Assembly (NCBI GenBank): GCA_937982565.1
Contig: CALJLN010000049.1
Location: 1 to 61,868, forward strand
Direction of reading: 5' to 3'
Source of the DNA: UBA2421 sp002343075
Lineage (GTDB): Bacteria > Planctomycetota > Phycisphaerae > Tepidisphaerales > Tepidisphaeraceae
DNA length: 61,868 nt
The notes beneath the pieces were generated by a model. The model was given only the letters and a program-made list of their open reading frames with translations, did no database searches and had not been told where the DNA came from. Below, piece by piece: positions 1 to 7,669 of this stretch. The position numbers and the translations under genes were made by a program. The first letter of the stretch is position 1. The number at the start of each line of letters is the position of its first letter.

Positions 1-1
1 G

Positions 2-781
2 AAGCAGGCAGGAAGCACTAAAATCGTCGATACCGCAATCATGAGCCAAGCGGCAGTATCGGCTCATTATGCAGACTCAACGTTTGAACAGTCAATCTAT
101 AATAACTCAGAAGGTGGGAGTGATTATGCAACCGCGCGAGCGGTACGGACGTCCGATGATGTTCATCACTATCGCGGCTTCTTTACAACAGGAGGTGATC
201 TTGAGGCGATTGGCGGTAGTCAACCACGTTTCAGAAATATTGATGACGCTGCGCATCGACTCGTAAATTATTTCAATCCGACTGATTTTGCCCTGACACT
301 TTGGGGCGTAAATCAAGCAACGAAGCCCACATTGTCGATTTCGTTTGATCTCGGGCTTCTAGGCTTCCTTGCCTTGGATGGAGTACCTACCCCTGTTGCG
401 CAGAACGCAGAACAATTGTGGTCAGTGTTCTCGAGAAATGTCCATCGAGGTTTTGCAGGGTGGGGATACAACTGGGCCTCCGGAGGGGGTTTCATCAAGA
501 AGCAGCGCTTTGATGGTACATCAACCCCACTCAATCCCGGCGCGTCGATCCAACGACTCTACGAAGCCATGGCGTTTGGCGCGTCGAGCGTGGCATTGCC
601 AATCGGCAGAGCCGAGTTGCCGCAAAATTCCATCTTCGGCGCGGGCCTCAATCTGACTTCGCAGCTGTTGTTCGGCTCGCGATTCAATGATTCCGCACCA
701 GGTCATAGCGCGCAGTTCGTTCACTCAGCAATCGACGTTGCGAAATATTGGCAGGCGATTAAACAAGAGGCCCAATCATGA
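2..781 (+). CDS. C-terminal part of an alpha/beta-hydrolase-like protein (5' end outside window)
   Basis: The frame is open to the left edge, so this is the C-terminal part of a larger protein; the first ATG (position 41) is probably internal. Visible motifs are SQAAVSAHYADS near the start, PRFRNIDDAAH, FNPTDFAL and a terminal GHSAQFVHS. I associate this pattern with the C-termini of large lipase-like alpha/beta hydrolases, where the last His could be catalytic, but the nucleophile region is outside the window. The stop overlaps the next start (ATGA), so the two genes are probably translationally coupled. A truncated paralogue lies at 1438-2193. Function is inferred; an effector paired with the downstream exported protein is possible. 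Confidence 0.55.
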   Translation, partial: KQAGSTKIVDTAIMSQAAVSAHYADSTFEQSIYNNSEGGSDYATARAVRTSDDVHHYRGFFTTGGDLEAIGGSQPRFRNIDDAAHRLVNYFNPTDFALTLWGVNQATKPTLSISFDLGLLGFLALDGVPTPVAQNAEQLWSVFSRNVHRGFAGWGYNWASGGGFIKKQRFDGTSTPLNPGASIQRLYEAMAFGASSVALPIGRAELPQNSIFGAGLNLTSQLLFGSRFNDSAPGHSAQFVHSAIDVAKYWQAIKQEAQS

Positions 782-1437
782 CATTGCGCCGGCAGGCAAT
801 CGTCGGCCTTTGCTTGGTGCTCGTCGGCTACATCGCATTTCTTGCGGTGCGGGAGGCACGCCGACCCAAGCTTTCCTGGATGGATCGTATGGTTGCACGA
901 ATGGACCAAGGCGCAAATCGCACAATCACCTTTGAAGGGGTTATTGTTGACGAAATCGGCAGACCGATTCCCGGCGCATCGGTAGAGGTGTTTATTCGCG
1001 GCATCAATACGAAATGGGCAAGCGATCCGCAAGGAGTGAATGCACGCGGCTGGGATCGGGAACGGTCGCTCCAGTCAGGTCAGGATGGAAGCTTTTCGCT
1101 CCTGATTGAAGGTACACACTTCTCGATCATGTCTATCAAGGCACCGGGATTCCAATGGCTATATGAGGAATACGGCTCGGTGCAGGCCGGCAGCAACGCT
1201 AGTTACCAAATCGCGCCGGCTGGATCTCATTACATTTCGCAGCAAGGTTCTCCAGCAATCTTTGTAATGGTTCGCGACGGCGTAAAGGATGTTCATGTGA
1301 TGCCCAGCCGGGGAGGAGCTGAAGTAGACGACAAAGGAAGAATCACACCTAATACACCGCGCTGGCCGCGCAAGCCCTCCCTGCCCGACGTCGTTTACAA
1401 GCCACCCCCAACGCAGCCGGCGACAACGCCGTCGTAA
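778..1437 (+). CDS. Membrane-anchored protein with carboxypeptidase-regulatory-like (beta-sandwich) domain
   Basis: A 219-residue protein. Residues about 7-25 form a hydrophobic signal anchor (AIVGLCLVLVGYIAFLAV). A region around residues 42-100 begins FEGVIVDEIGRPIPGASVEV and continues to GQDGSFSLLIEG, the pattern of CarboxypepD_reg-like extracytoplasmic domains. The tail ends SLPDVVYKPPPTQPATTPS, which is almost identical in the paralogue at 2190-2789. It overlaps the hydrolase-like gene upstream by ATGA. A small exported partner coupled to a hydrolase-like gene, with both then duplicated, resembles an effector/immunity pair. That is inference, since no immunity family was recognised. Confidence 0.6.
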   Translation: MTLRRQAIVGLCLVLVGYIAFLAVREARRPKLSWMDRMVARMDQGANRTITFEGVIVDEIGRPIPGASVEVFIRGINTKWASDPQGVNARGWDRERSLQSGQDGSFSLLIEGTHFSIMSIKAPGFQWLYEEYGSVQAGSNASYQIAPAGSHYISQQGSPAIFVMVRDGVKDVHVMPSRGGAEVDDKGRITPNTPRWPRKPSLPDVVYKPPPTQPATTPS

Positions 1438-2193
1438 CACGGGACATCGCCCAGCGGGAAAGCAGCCCGATCTGCTGCTCACCCGCGACGCGCAGATGGT
1501 CACATTCAAGCGCGAGTCATTCAACATCAAACGCCCGCTTGGACCGAGTACAAAGGCTTCCGCCCCGGCGGCGCGGACATTGATGCCATCGGCGGCCTTA
1601 CGCCTCGTTTCCGCAACATCTGGAGGTCGGCAAACCAGATCGTCAATTACTACAACCCAGATGATTTTGCACTGGCAGGGTGGAAGCTCGGTCAGGTGCT
1701 TAAGCCGACTCAACGTCGGTCGACGGCGGATATTCTGCTAGAATTTCAACCGATGGTTAATTTTGGAAATGTCAACGTCACGCCGCCGTTTGCTACATGG
1801 CCGATGAGTTTGTGGCACGCCGCAACCGGCCGGCGATACCCCGGGTACGACGAGGCACAATACGAATTGAAAACGGTGAACGGCAGCCTGCAGTTCGTCC
1901 GAAAACTACCTTCTTCGCTTCAAGCGCCGCTTGGGGCCGAGATACCGATCGGATTCGCGCTGAACAAGTACGAGATGTTCGCCTTTGGTGCCAGCAGCAT
2001 TGTCGCGGCGCTGGGCGGGGTGAACGATATGAATGGGCTAGGGGGAGTGTTTAGTGCCGGCGTTAATCTGCGGATTGACTTCGGGCCCAACACGGTTTTC
2101 AACAACTTGAACACTGGCCATAGCGCGCAGTTTGTGCATTCTTTCTTAGAAGCAAAGCACTACTGGATTCAACTCACAGAAGACATCCAATGA
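1438..2193 (+). pseudogene. Truncated second copy of the hydrolase-like C-terminus
   Basis: The frame is open from directly after the stop at 1437 to 2193 but has no proper start; the first usable start is a GTG at 1696, inside the conserved region. Its translation matches the 2-781 gene: PRFRNIWRSANQIVNYYNPDDFAL against PRFRNIDDAAHRLVNYFNPTDFAL, and both end GHSAQFVHS. The first copy's region upstream of the GGFFTTGG-like segment is missing here. It overlaps the next gene by ATGA, as in unit 1. I read it as a 5'-truncated duplicate, possibly an orphan module able to recombine with the full-length gene. Expression from GTG 1696 (165 residues) cannot be excluded. Confidence 0.55.
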
Positions 2194-2789
2194 GAATATG
2201 TCTTTTTCTTACGTTTGCATCCCTTTTGGTCTTTCAATTCGGATGTGATCAGAACGAGTCATCGTCGCTCAGAGGTCAGCGCAACGCGCAATTGACCTTC
2301 TACGGGCTAGCAGTTGACGAAAAGGGGATACCTCTTCAAGGGGTCAAGTTTGAGTTTGTTGTCGATTCCATCCCGAAAGACTGGAGCTTTGATACGCGAG
2401 GACAACCTCATACTCGGAAGACACATACCGTGATAAGCGGTGATGACGGGCGAATTCAGTTTGACGCTTATGCGCATATCATTTTTATGAACGAGGCTGT
2501 GCTTGAGGGCTATCGACACTTGGCAGCCAGATTTGGAGAAGAAAGCAACTTAGGAATTGGAGTCACTTCCTGGAGTGATTTGCTATACAAGTCCGACCCC
2601 ACCAACCCCGCGATTTATGTGTTCGTCAAAGATGGCGTGAAAGAAGTCTCAGCCCTTCCGTCACGCGGTGGGTTCTATGCTTACGGCAAACAATGGCGTC
2701 CGAACAAACCCGCTTGGCCGAAGAAACCCTCCCTGCCCGATGTCGTTTACAAACCACCCACGACCCAGCCGGCGACAACGCCGTCGTAA
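2190..2789 (+). CDS. Lipoprotein paralogue of the 778-1437 protein
   Basis: A 199-residue protein with a lipoprotein signal peptide: MRICLFLTFASLLVFQFGC, lipobox FQFGC, predicted lipidated Cys19. A domain beginning LTFYGLAVDEKGIPLQGVKF matches the CarboxypepD_reg-like fold of the neighbour at 778-1437. Both proteins share AIYVFVKDGVKEV / AIFVMVRDGVKDV and the SLPDVVYKPP(P/T)TQPATTPS tail. It overlaps the truncated hydrolase-like frame upstream (ATGA). The paralogue at 778 uses a plain membrane anchor, so the two copies have diverged most at the N-terminus. The specific role is unknown. Confidence 0.65.
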   Translation: MRICLFLTFASLLVFQFGCDQNESSSLRGQRNAQLTFYGLAVDEKGIPLQGVKFEFVVDSIPKDWSFDTRGQPHTRKTHTVISGDDGRIQFDAYAHIIFMNEAVLEGYRHLAARFGEESNLGIGVTSWSDLLYKSDPTNPAIYVFVKDGVKEVSALPSRGGFYAYGKQWRPNKPAWPKKPSLPDVVYKPPTTQPATTPS

Positions 2790-2810
2790 CACCGGACATC
2801 GCCTTGCGGG
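2722..2810 (+). repeat. Unit-end direct repeat (partner 1370-1458)
   Basis: About 89 bp covering the last codons and stop of the exported protein gene plus some 20 bp downstream is repeated as a direct copy at 1370-1458, at roughly 85-90 percent identity by eye. It marks the boundary of the tandem duplication. Similarity continues a little past both stop codons (CGGGACATCGCC / CCGGACATCGCC) and then fades. Confidence 0.75.
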
Positions 2811-2953
2811 AAGACGAGCCGACACACTCGGCAGCGTGATTGATCTGTTGATTGATGTGGAGACCGTCAACTGACCGCCGCGGGGAGTGCGATGGCCGGC
2901 CGGGATGTTTTGCCGATTTTGGGGTTTAAGCGGTGATGCGATAATGCTCCGCC

Positions 2954-2976
2954 GACGGGTTGGAAACCCGCGCTAC
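2954..2976 (+). repeat. REP-like palindromic repeat, copy 1
   Basis: Contains GACGGGTTGGAAACCCG, whose arms CGGGTT/AACCCG can form a small hairpin, followed by a GCTAC end. A copy with one mismatch lies at 35533-35555. Both copies sit at the border of a module flanked by a partial gene duplicate. Confidence 0.7.
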
Positions 2977-2991
2977 TTTGACGGTCGCCGA

Positions 2992-3044
2992 TCACCTCAA
3001 AAACGCGTCGTGCAGCCCGGGGTGGGCGTTGATGATTTGGTCGG
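2992..3044 (-). pseudogene. Remnant copy of the 3' end of the aldolase-SDR gene
   Basis: On the minus strand this reads QIINAHPGLHDAFLR then stop. It matches QVINVDGGLHEAFLR then stop at the end of the aldolase-dehydrogenase gene (3758-3810). At DNA level 2996-3044 and 3762-3810 agree at about 40 of 49 positions. The toxin-antitoxin module lies exactly between the two direct copies. The remnant is too short to be functional. Confidence 0.75.
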
Positions 3045-3060
3045 GGCTGTCTTGCGTCGG

Positions 3061-3375
3061 TCACGGCTCGCCGTGCGTTGGCAATCGTGCGCCGTGGCGA
3101 AAATTGACCACTCGCACCACGCCGGCGGCATCATCGACGGTGAAATGCACCAGATATGTGCCCTCGAAAACCAGGCGGTGGACTTGGACGCCCAGACGGC
3201 CGCTCGCATCTTCGTCGATTGCGTAGCCGTGAAATTCGGCGAGGTTTTGAATGGCCGACTTCAATCGGCTTTCCCAAGCAAAGGCGTTGTCGACGGAGTG
3301 TTGAGCAATGTGCAACACCTGGTCTGCAATTTGATCATGCACGGCCGGCGCGATGGTCAACTGCTTCCGCGTCAT
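3061..3375 (-). CDS. RelE/ParE-family toxin of a type II toxin-antitoxin system
   Basis: A 104-residue protein with the ParE-like pattern: HDQIADQVLHIAQHSVDNAFAWESRL in the first helices, then LGVQVHRLVFEGTYLVHFTVDDAAGVVRVVNFRHGAR in the C-terminal strands, where RelE/ParE toxins carry conserved Arg/His residues. It follows the antitoxin gene with an ATGA overlap, so antitoxin is made first. Family members either cleave ribosome-bound mRNA or inhibit gyrase, and the sequence does not decide which. Type II identity is strongly supported by the pairing. Confidence 0.85.
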   Translation of the reverse strand: MTRKQLTIAPAVHDQIADQVLHIAQHSVDNAFAWESRLKSAIQNLAEFHGYAIDEDASGRLGVQVHRLVFEGTYLVHFTVDDAAGVVRVVNFRHGARLPTHGEP

Positions 3376-3683
3376 TCTGCGGCCGCCTGTTGCGCGGCTT
3401 TCATCGCCAGCAGTTTGTTGTGGATGGACTTGAACGCCATCTCCACGTCCATTCCCTGGCCTTCGTCAATCTGCTTCATCGCCTTGCGAATGTTGGCGAC
3501 ATCGATCGACAGCTGCGCCTCGCGGGCGAGTTTGTCGTAGACCGCCGGGGCGAGCAGGACCGCGCGGGCTTCGCCATTGACGGTGAGGATTTCGGCTTCG
3601 CCGGTCCGGTTGAGCCGATCCAGCGTCTCTGCGGCCTTCTGGCGAAAATCACTGAGCGATTGGGTATTTTTCGTGGAAACCAT
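3372..3683 (-). CDS. Phd/YefM-family antitoxin
   Basis: A 103-residue protein. The N-terminus NTQSLSDFRQKAAETLDRLNRTGEAEILTVNGEARAVLLAPAVYDKL is the typical Phd/YefM DNA-binding region, and the C-terminal helices are the toxin-neutralising part. AGGAG lies 5 bases before the ATG. The upstream region has a 9-bp inverted repeat (CTCATTAAT/ATTAATGAG) placed for autorepression by the antitoxin or complex. The last codons overlap the toxin start. Confidence 0.88.
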   Translation of the reverse strand: MVSTKNTQSLSDFRQKAAETLDRLNRTGEAEILTVNGEARAVLLAPAVYDKLAREAQLSIDVANIRKAMKQIDEGQGMDVEMAFKSIHNKLLAMKAAQQAAAE

Positions 3684-3691
3684 GCCAGCTC

Positions 3692-3743
3692 CTCATTAAT
3701 TCGTACTTAATTCAGTATCGTATTAATGAGGGCAACATGTCAA
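3692..3743 (-). promoter_or_regulatory. Promoter and palindromic operator of the toxin-antitoxin operon
   Basis: Read on the minus strand: TTGACA (3743-3738), an 18-base spacer, and GATACT (3719-3714) as a weak -10. Perfect 9-bp inverted arms, CTCATTAAT at 3722-3730 and ATTAATGAG at 3692-3700 (as read on the minus strand), bracket the -10 and reach the ribosome binding site. This is the usual layout for Phd-type autorepression. The promoter assignment is by eye. Confidence 0.65.
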
Positions 3744-3757
3744 CTATTATTGTCGGC

Positions 3758-5956
3758 CTACCGCAAAAACGCCTCGTGCAGCCCGCCGTCGACGTTGATG
3801 ACCTGGCCGGTGGTTTTGCCGCTCTTTTGTGAGAGCAGGAACCAGACGGCCTCGGCCTGGTCGTGTGGGGTGATGGCGGACTTCAGCAGCGTGCGCTGGG
3901 CGTAGAAATCGGCCAGCCGGTTTCTGAGCACCTCGGTTTCTTCTTTCTGATCGTAGGGCAGCTTGTATTTGGCGAGCGAGGCGATGACCCGGTCTCTCGG
4001 GAACATCGCCGAGCCGGCGACCACTGTTGCCGGGGCGACGGCGTTGACCCGCACCGACGGGGCCAACTCGATCGCCAACTCGCGGACCAGATGATTGGCG
4101 GCGGCTTTGCTGGTGTCGTAGGCCAGCGAGCCTTTTTTGCCGACAACCGCGTTGACGCTGGTGGTGATCACCACACTACCGCCGAGGTGCTGCTGCTCGA
4201 ACACCTTTTGCGCTTCTTTGACGGCGAGATAAACGCCGGTGACGTTTACGCCGAAGCTCAAGGCCCATTTATCGTCGGGAATGTTGCCCTGCTCATCGGG
4301 GGGTACGAAAATGCCGGAGGTGATGACGAGGTGATCGATCCCGCCGTAGGCAAGGGTGATCTGATCGAGGGCGGTGCGGATGCTGTCGCGGCTGGTCACG
4401 TTGGCGGTGAGGCCGATTGCCGGACCGCAGCCGCTGATGCCGGTGCCGGCGACGCCGATGCCTTTGCCGAGCTTCCTGGTGAGTTCGTCGGCGGTGGATT
4501 GTGCTGCATTTTCGTCCAGATCGACACTGACGATGTGCGCCCCTTCTGCGGCGAGGCGGTGGGCGGTCTGCTTTCCGATGCCGCTTCCCCCGCCGACGAT
4601 CGCGACAACTCTGCGGGCAAACTCCTTTTCCGCGGGCATGCGCTGGAGCTTGGCCTCTTCCAGCAACCAATACTCGATATCAAACGCTTCCTGCTGGGGC
4701 AGCGAGGTGTACTGGTCAATGGCCTCGGCACCGCGCATGACGGCAATGGCGCAGTTGTAAAACTCCGCCGTCACGCGGCTTTCGCTTTTGTCTTTGCCCC
4801 AGGCGATCATGCCCACGCCGGGGATGAGAATGACAGTCGGATTGGGGTCGCGCATCGCCGGTGAATCGGCCCGGCGGCATTTTTCATAGTACGTCTTATA
4901 GTCGGCGCGATACTGCTCCAGCCCCTTCTCAAGCTTCGTACGCAGCGCTGCAATGTCGTCTTTCTGTGGATCAAACGCGACGTATAGCGGCTTAATCTTG
5001 GTGCGCAGGAAATGGTCGGGGCAGCTCGTGCCCAGCTCGGCGAGGCGCGGCGCGTCGTGGCTGTTAACAAACTCCAGCACCGCGGGCGAAGTTTCGACTG
5101 TGCCAATGAAGCGATGCTTCTCACTCACCTTTCCGCGGAGCCAGGGGAGCAGTTGGATGAGCAGTTTTTGACGGGTCGCATCGTCGAGCGACTGGTACTT
5201 CTGCCCGCCGAAGGTCTTGTCGCCTTTGTCATGATCGGCGATGAACCGGGCGGCCTTCTCGATGAGCGTGAGGGAAAGCTCGTAAACGGCCTTGTCGTCG
5301 TCGGCCCAGTTGATCAGCCCATGCCCCCCGAGAATGAGGCCGGTCGCCTGCGGGTTTTTGGCTGCGGCTTCGCGAAGAACGATGCCGAGATCAAACCCCG
5401 GCCGTTGCCAGTGGGTCCATGCAACGGTGTCGCCGTAGATTTCCTTGGTGAGGTTCTCGCCATTTTTGCTGGCAGCGAGCGCGATGACGGCATTGGGGTG
5501 GGTGTGATCCACGCATTTTGCCGGCAGCAGGCCATGCAGCGGGGTGTCGATGCTGCTAGGGCGCGGGTTGAGGTTAAAAGTGAGATGCGGATACATGCCG
5601 ACCATCTTGTCCTCGATGTCGGTCTTGGGGCCGTGCTTCGGATCGGCCTTGTAGACGCCTTCGAGCGCGAGCAATCGGGGGAGGTAGAGAGAGGCAAAGT
5701 TGGCCTTGTTGCTGGTCCGCAGGTCGCCGCCGGAGCCTTTAACCCATAGGACCGAGACGTTTTCGCCGGTAATAGGATCAACCTCGGTGACCTTGGAGGA
5801 GGTGTTTCCCCCGCCGGTGTTGGTGATTCGTTGATCGGTGCCGAGGAGATTGGAGCGCCAGACCAACCGCTCGACGGCATCGGTGGGGGCTTTGGCGTCG
5901 TCCCAGAGATAGCTGACATGCTTGTACTCGGCTGGCTTGTAAGTGGCGGTTGGCAT
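3758..5956 (-). CDS. Bifunctional class II aldolase / short-chain dehydrogenase (RhaD-lactaldehyde dehydrogenase type)
   Basis: A 732-residue fusion. The N-terminal class II aldolase domain has TGGGNTSSK near residue 47 and the metal-binding DHTHP at about 150-154 and GHGL at about 211-214. The C-terminal SDR domain has a Rossmann VAIVGGGSGIGK and active-site YDTSK. This family (RhaEW-like) is expected to cleave rhamnulose- or fuculose-1-phosphate to DHAP and lactaldehyde and then oxidise lactaldehyde to lactate. The lutABC genes beside it would take lactate to pyruvate. I chose ATG 5956 because GAGGAA lies just upstream; an ATG at 5986 has no ribosome binding site. It is divergent from the DeoR gene, and a piece of its 3' end is duplicated at 2992-3044. 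Confidence 0.88.
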   Translation of the reverse strand: MPTATYKPAEYKHVSYLWDDAKAPTDAVERLVWRSNLLGTDQRITNTGGGNTSSKVTEVDPITGENVSVLWVKGSGGDLRTSNKANFASLYLPRLLALEGVYKADPKHGPKTDIEDKMVGMYPHLTFNLNPRPSSIDTPLHGLLPAKCVDHTHPNAVIALAASKNGENLTKEIYGDTVAWTHWQRPGFDLGIVLREAAAKNPQATGLILGGHGLINWADDDKAVYELSLTLIEKAARFIADHDKGDKTFGGQKYQSLDDATRQKLLIQLLPWLRGKVSEKHRFIGTVETSPAVLEFVNSHDAPRLAELGTSCPDHFLRTKIKPLYVAFDPQKDDIAALRTKLEKGLEQYRADYKTYYEKCRRADSPAMRDPNPTVILIPGVGMIAWGKDKSESRVTAEFYNCAIAVMRGAEAIDQYTSLPQQEAFDIEYWLLEEAKLQRMPAEKEFARRVVAIVGGGSGIGKQTAHRLAAEGAHIVSVDLDENAAQSTADELTRKLGKGIGVAGTGISGCGPAIGLTANVTSRDSIRTALDQITLAYGGIDHLVITSGIFVPPDEQGNIPDDKWALSFGVNVTGVYLAVKEAQKVFEQQHLGGSVVITTSVNAVVGKKGSLAYDTSKAAANHLVRELAIELAPSVRVNAVAPATVVAGSAMFPRDRVIASLAKYKLPYDQKEETEVLRNRLADFYAQRTLLKSAITPHDQAEAVWFLLSQKSGKTTGQVINVDGGLHEAFLR

Positions 5957-6010
5957 GGGTTCCTCAGGTTGATGCTGGCGATGCATCTGTTGATTTATTT
6001 TGTTTTCAAT

Positions 6011-6051
6011 TTGACTTGTGTTGTTTTATACGATATTTTTCGACAAGTCAA
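6011..6051. promoter_or_regulatory. Divergent promoter with 9-bp inverted repeat between aldolase and DeoR genes
   Basis: TTGACTTGT (6011-6019) and ACAAGTCAA (6043-6051) are perfect inverted arms 23 bp apart in an AT-rich gap. On the plus strand TTGACT is followed after 17 bases by TATTTT (6034-6039), a possible promoter for the regulator. By symmetry the other arm provides a minus-strand TTGACT facing the aldolase gene. A repressor bound here would block both -35 boxes, fitting DeoR control of both directions. Confidence 0.6.
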
Positions 6052-6086
6052 CATTAAGCCAATACATTTAATGAGCCAGTTAGTCC

Positions 6087-6890
6087 ATGAATGATCTGTT
6101 ACCCGAACAACGTCGCAAGCACATTCTCGACCGCTTGAAGGCCGACGGCACGGTGCGCGTCGCGGCGCTGGCGACGGAACTTGCCGTTACTGAAGAGACT
6201 GTGCGCCGCGACCTGAAATCGCTGGATCACCAGGGAATCGTCGTAAAAACACACGGCGGGGCAAGCCTGGCCGACCGACCCGACTCGACCCCGCACATCC
6301 CGCTTCATGCCGACGTTTCCTTTGAAGACCGACGGCGCGCGATGAGCTTTGCCAAGCGGGCCATCGCCCGGGAAGCGTACACGCGCGTGCGGGCCGGTCA
6401 GGTCATCGCGCTCGACGGGAGCACGACCGCGTGGGAACTGGCCTGCCTGCTCGATTTGCCCCGGCTGACAGTCGTTACCAACTCGCTGGTGATCACCAAC
6501 CTGCTCGCCACCCGCGGCGGGGTGCAGGTGATTTGTCCCGGGGGCACGCTCGACCCGCGCCTGCAAATGTTTGGGGGAATCATCGCCGAGCAGGCGTTGC
6601 AAAGGCTGCAGATCGATCAGGCGTTCATCAGCTGCGCCGGAATCGATGCCGACCGGGGCTTGAGCGACCCAAGCGACTCCGCCGCCCAGTTTAAGCGGCG
6701 GCTGCTCGACATCGCCGACCACACAATCCTTCTGGCCGACAGTACCAAGCTCAACCGCAAGGCCGTCGTCTTCTTTGCCGGCCCGACCGACGTCAATGAG
6801 TTAATCGTAGACGAAGCCCCGGCGGTGGAGGTGGCCATTCAAAAACTGCGACAACTTGGCCTGAGCTGCAGCACAGTTCGCGCCTCGTAG
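6087..6890 (+). CDS. DeoR/GlpR-family transcriptional repressor
   Basis: A 267-residue protein. The N-terminal winged helix shows EQRRKHILDRLKADGTVRVAALA followed by VTEETVRRDLKSLDHQG, the DeoR signature. The C-terminal sensor domain has ALDGSTTAWELACLL, VVTNSLVITNLL and LADSTK, typical of DeoR_C domains that bind phosphorylated sugar intermediates. It sits divergent to the aldolase-dehydrogenase gene and 24 bp ahead of lutA, so it probably controls the sugar/lactate locus. The effector is likely a rhamnose- or fucose-derived phosphate (inference). Confidence 0.88.
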   Translation: MNDLLPEQRRKHILDRLKADGTVRVAALATELAVTEETVRRDLKSLDHQGIVVKTHGGASLADRPDSTPHIPLHADVSFEDRRRAMSFAKRAIAREAYTRVRAGQVIALDGSTTAWELACLLDLPRLTVVTNSLVITNLLATRGGVQVICPGGTLDPRLQMFGGIIAEQALQRLQIDQAFISCAGIDADRGLSDPSDSAAQFKRRLLDIADHTILLADSTKLNRKAVVFFAGPTDVNELIVDEAPAVEVAIQKLRQLGLSCSTVRAS

Positions 6891-6914
6891 CAGAATGTCG
6901 ATACAATCGCGCCG

Positions 6915-7646
6915 GTGAAACAGATTCGAGTTGATTTATTCATCCCCTGCTACGTCGATCAACTCATGCCGGAAATCGGCATTGCCACGGTCGAGTTGCT
7001 CGAACACCTCGGCTGCGAGGTGCATTACGATCCCCAGCAGACTTGCTGCGGGCAGCCGCCGTTCAACTCCGGGTTTTCCGGGGAAGCAGCGCGGGTCGCG
7101 AGGCATATGCTCGATGTGTTTGGCCGGTCGGAATCACCGGTGGTGGTGCCATCCGGCTCGTGCGCAACAATGGTGAAGATTTTCTTTAACGAACTGTTCG
7201 AGGCCACGTCCGATCAGCCGCGCGCCGCGCAACTGGCCAGCCGGACGTTTGAATTGAGCGATTTTCTGGTGCAGAAACTCGGCGTGAGCGATGTCGGCGC
7301 GACTTTCCGGCATCGCGTCACGTTTCATGATGGCTGTCACGGTCTGCGCGAGCTGAAGTCGCACGAGGCGCCGCGGCAACTCCTGCGCGCGGTCCGCGGG
7401 GTGGAGCTCGTGGAGATGAAGGAGGCCCAGACCTGCTGCGGCTTCGGCGGGACATTTGCGGTCAAGTTTGCCCCGATTTCGACCGCAATGGCGGAGGTAA
7501 AATGCAGCTCGGCAATCGAAACGGGCGCGGATTATGTGGTATCCAACGACCCGAGTTGCCTGATGCAGATCCGCGGGTATGTGGAGAAGCAGAAGTTGCC
7601 AATCCGGACGCTGCATCTCGCGGAGGTCTTGAATAGCCGCGGATGA
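6915..7646 (+). CDS. lutA: LutA-type lactate oxidation (Fe-S) subunit
   Basis: A 243-residue protein with two CCG domains: QTCCGQPPFNSGF near residue 36 and QTCCGFGGTFAVKF near residue 176. These bind Fe-S cofactors in LutA/GlcF-like proteins. Length matches LutA (about 240). The start is GTG 6915. Together with LutB and LutC it oxidises L-lactate to pyruvate in the cytoplasm. Gene order lutA-lutB-lutC is conserved here, and the whole set lies beside a lactaldehyde-producing aldolase fusion, suggesting it clears lactate made from deoxysugars. The last codons and stop lie in a short repeat (7636-7668). Confidence 0.9.
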   Translation: MKQIRVDLFIPCYVDQLMPEIGIATVELLEHLGCEVHYDPQQTCCGQPPFNSGFSGEAARVARHMLDVFGRSESPVVVPSGSCATMVKIFFNELFEATSDQPRAAQLASRTFELSDFLVQKLGVSDVGATFRHRVTFHDGCHGLRELKSHEAPRQLLRAVRGVELVEMKEAQTCCGFGGTFAVKFAPISTAMAEVKCSSAIETGADYVVSNDPSCLMQIRGYVEKQKLPIRTLHLAEVLNSRG

Positions 7647-7668
7647 ACACCGACGGACGCTGATGAAG
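7636..7668 (+). repeat. Short interspersed repeat (GCCGCGGATGAACACC type)
   Basis: The lutA end and the lutA-lutB spacer contain GCCGCGGATGAACACC followed by GACGGACGCTGATGAA. An inverted relative lies at about 61092-61113 (ATCCGCGTTCATCTGCGG). I recognise this as a type of interspersed spacer repeat; its biology is unknown. Here it supplies the last residues of LutA. Confidence 0.4.
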
Positions 7669-7669
7669 A

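Noticed and set aside
2887..3540. 217-residue open frame on the plus strand
   Set aside because: Antisense to the toxin-antitoxin pair and through the duplicated gene remnant.
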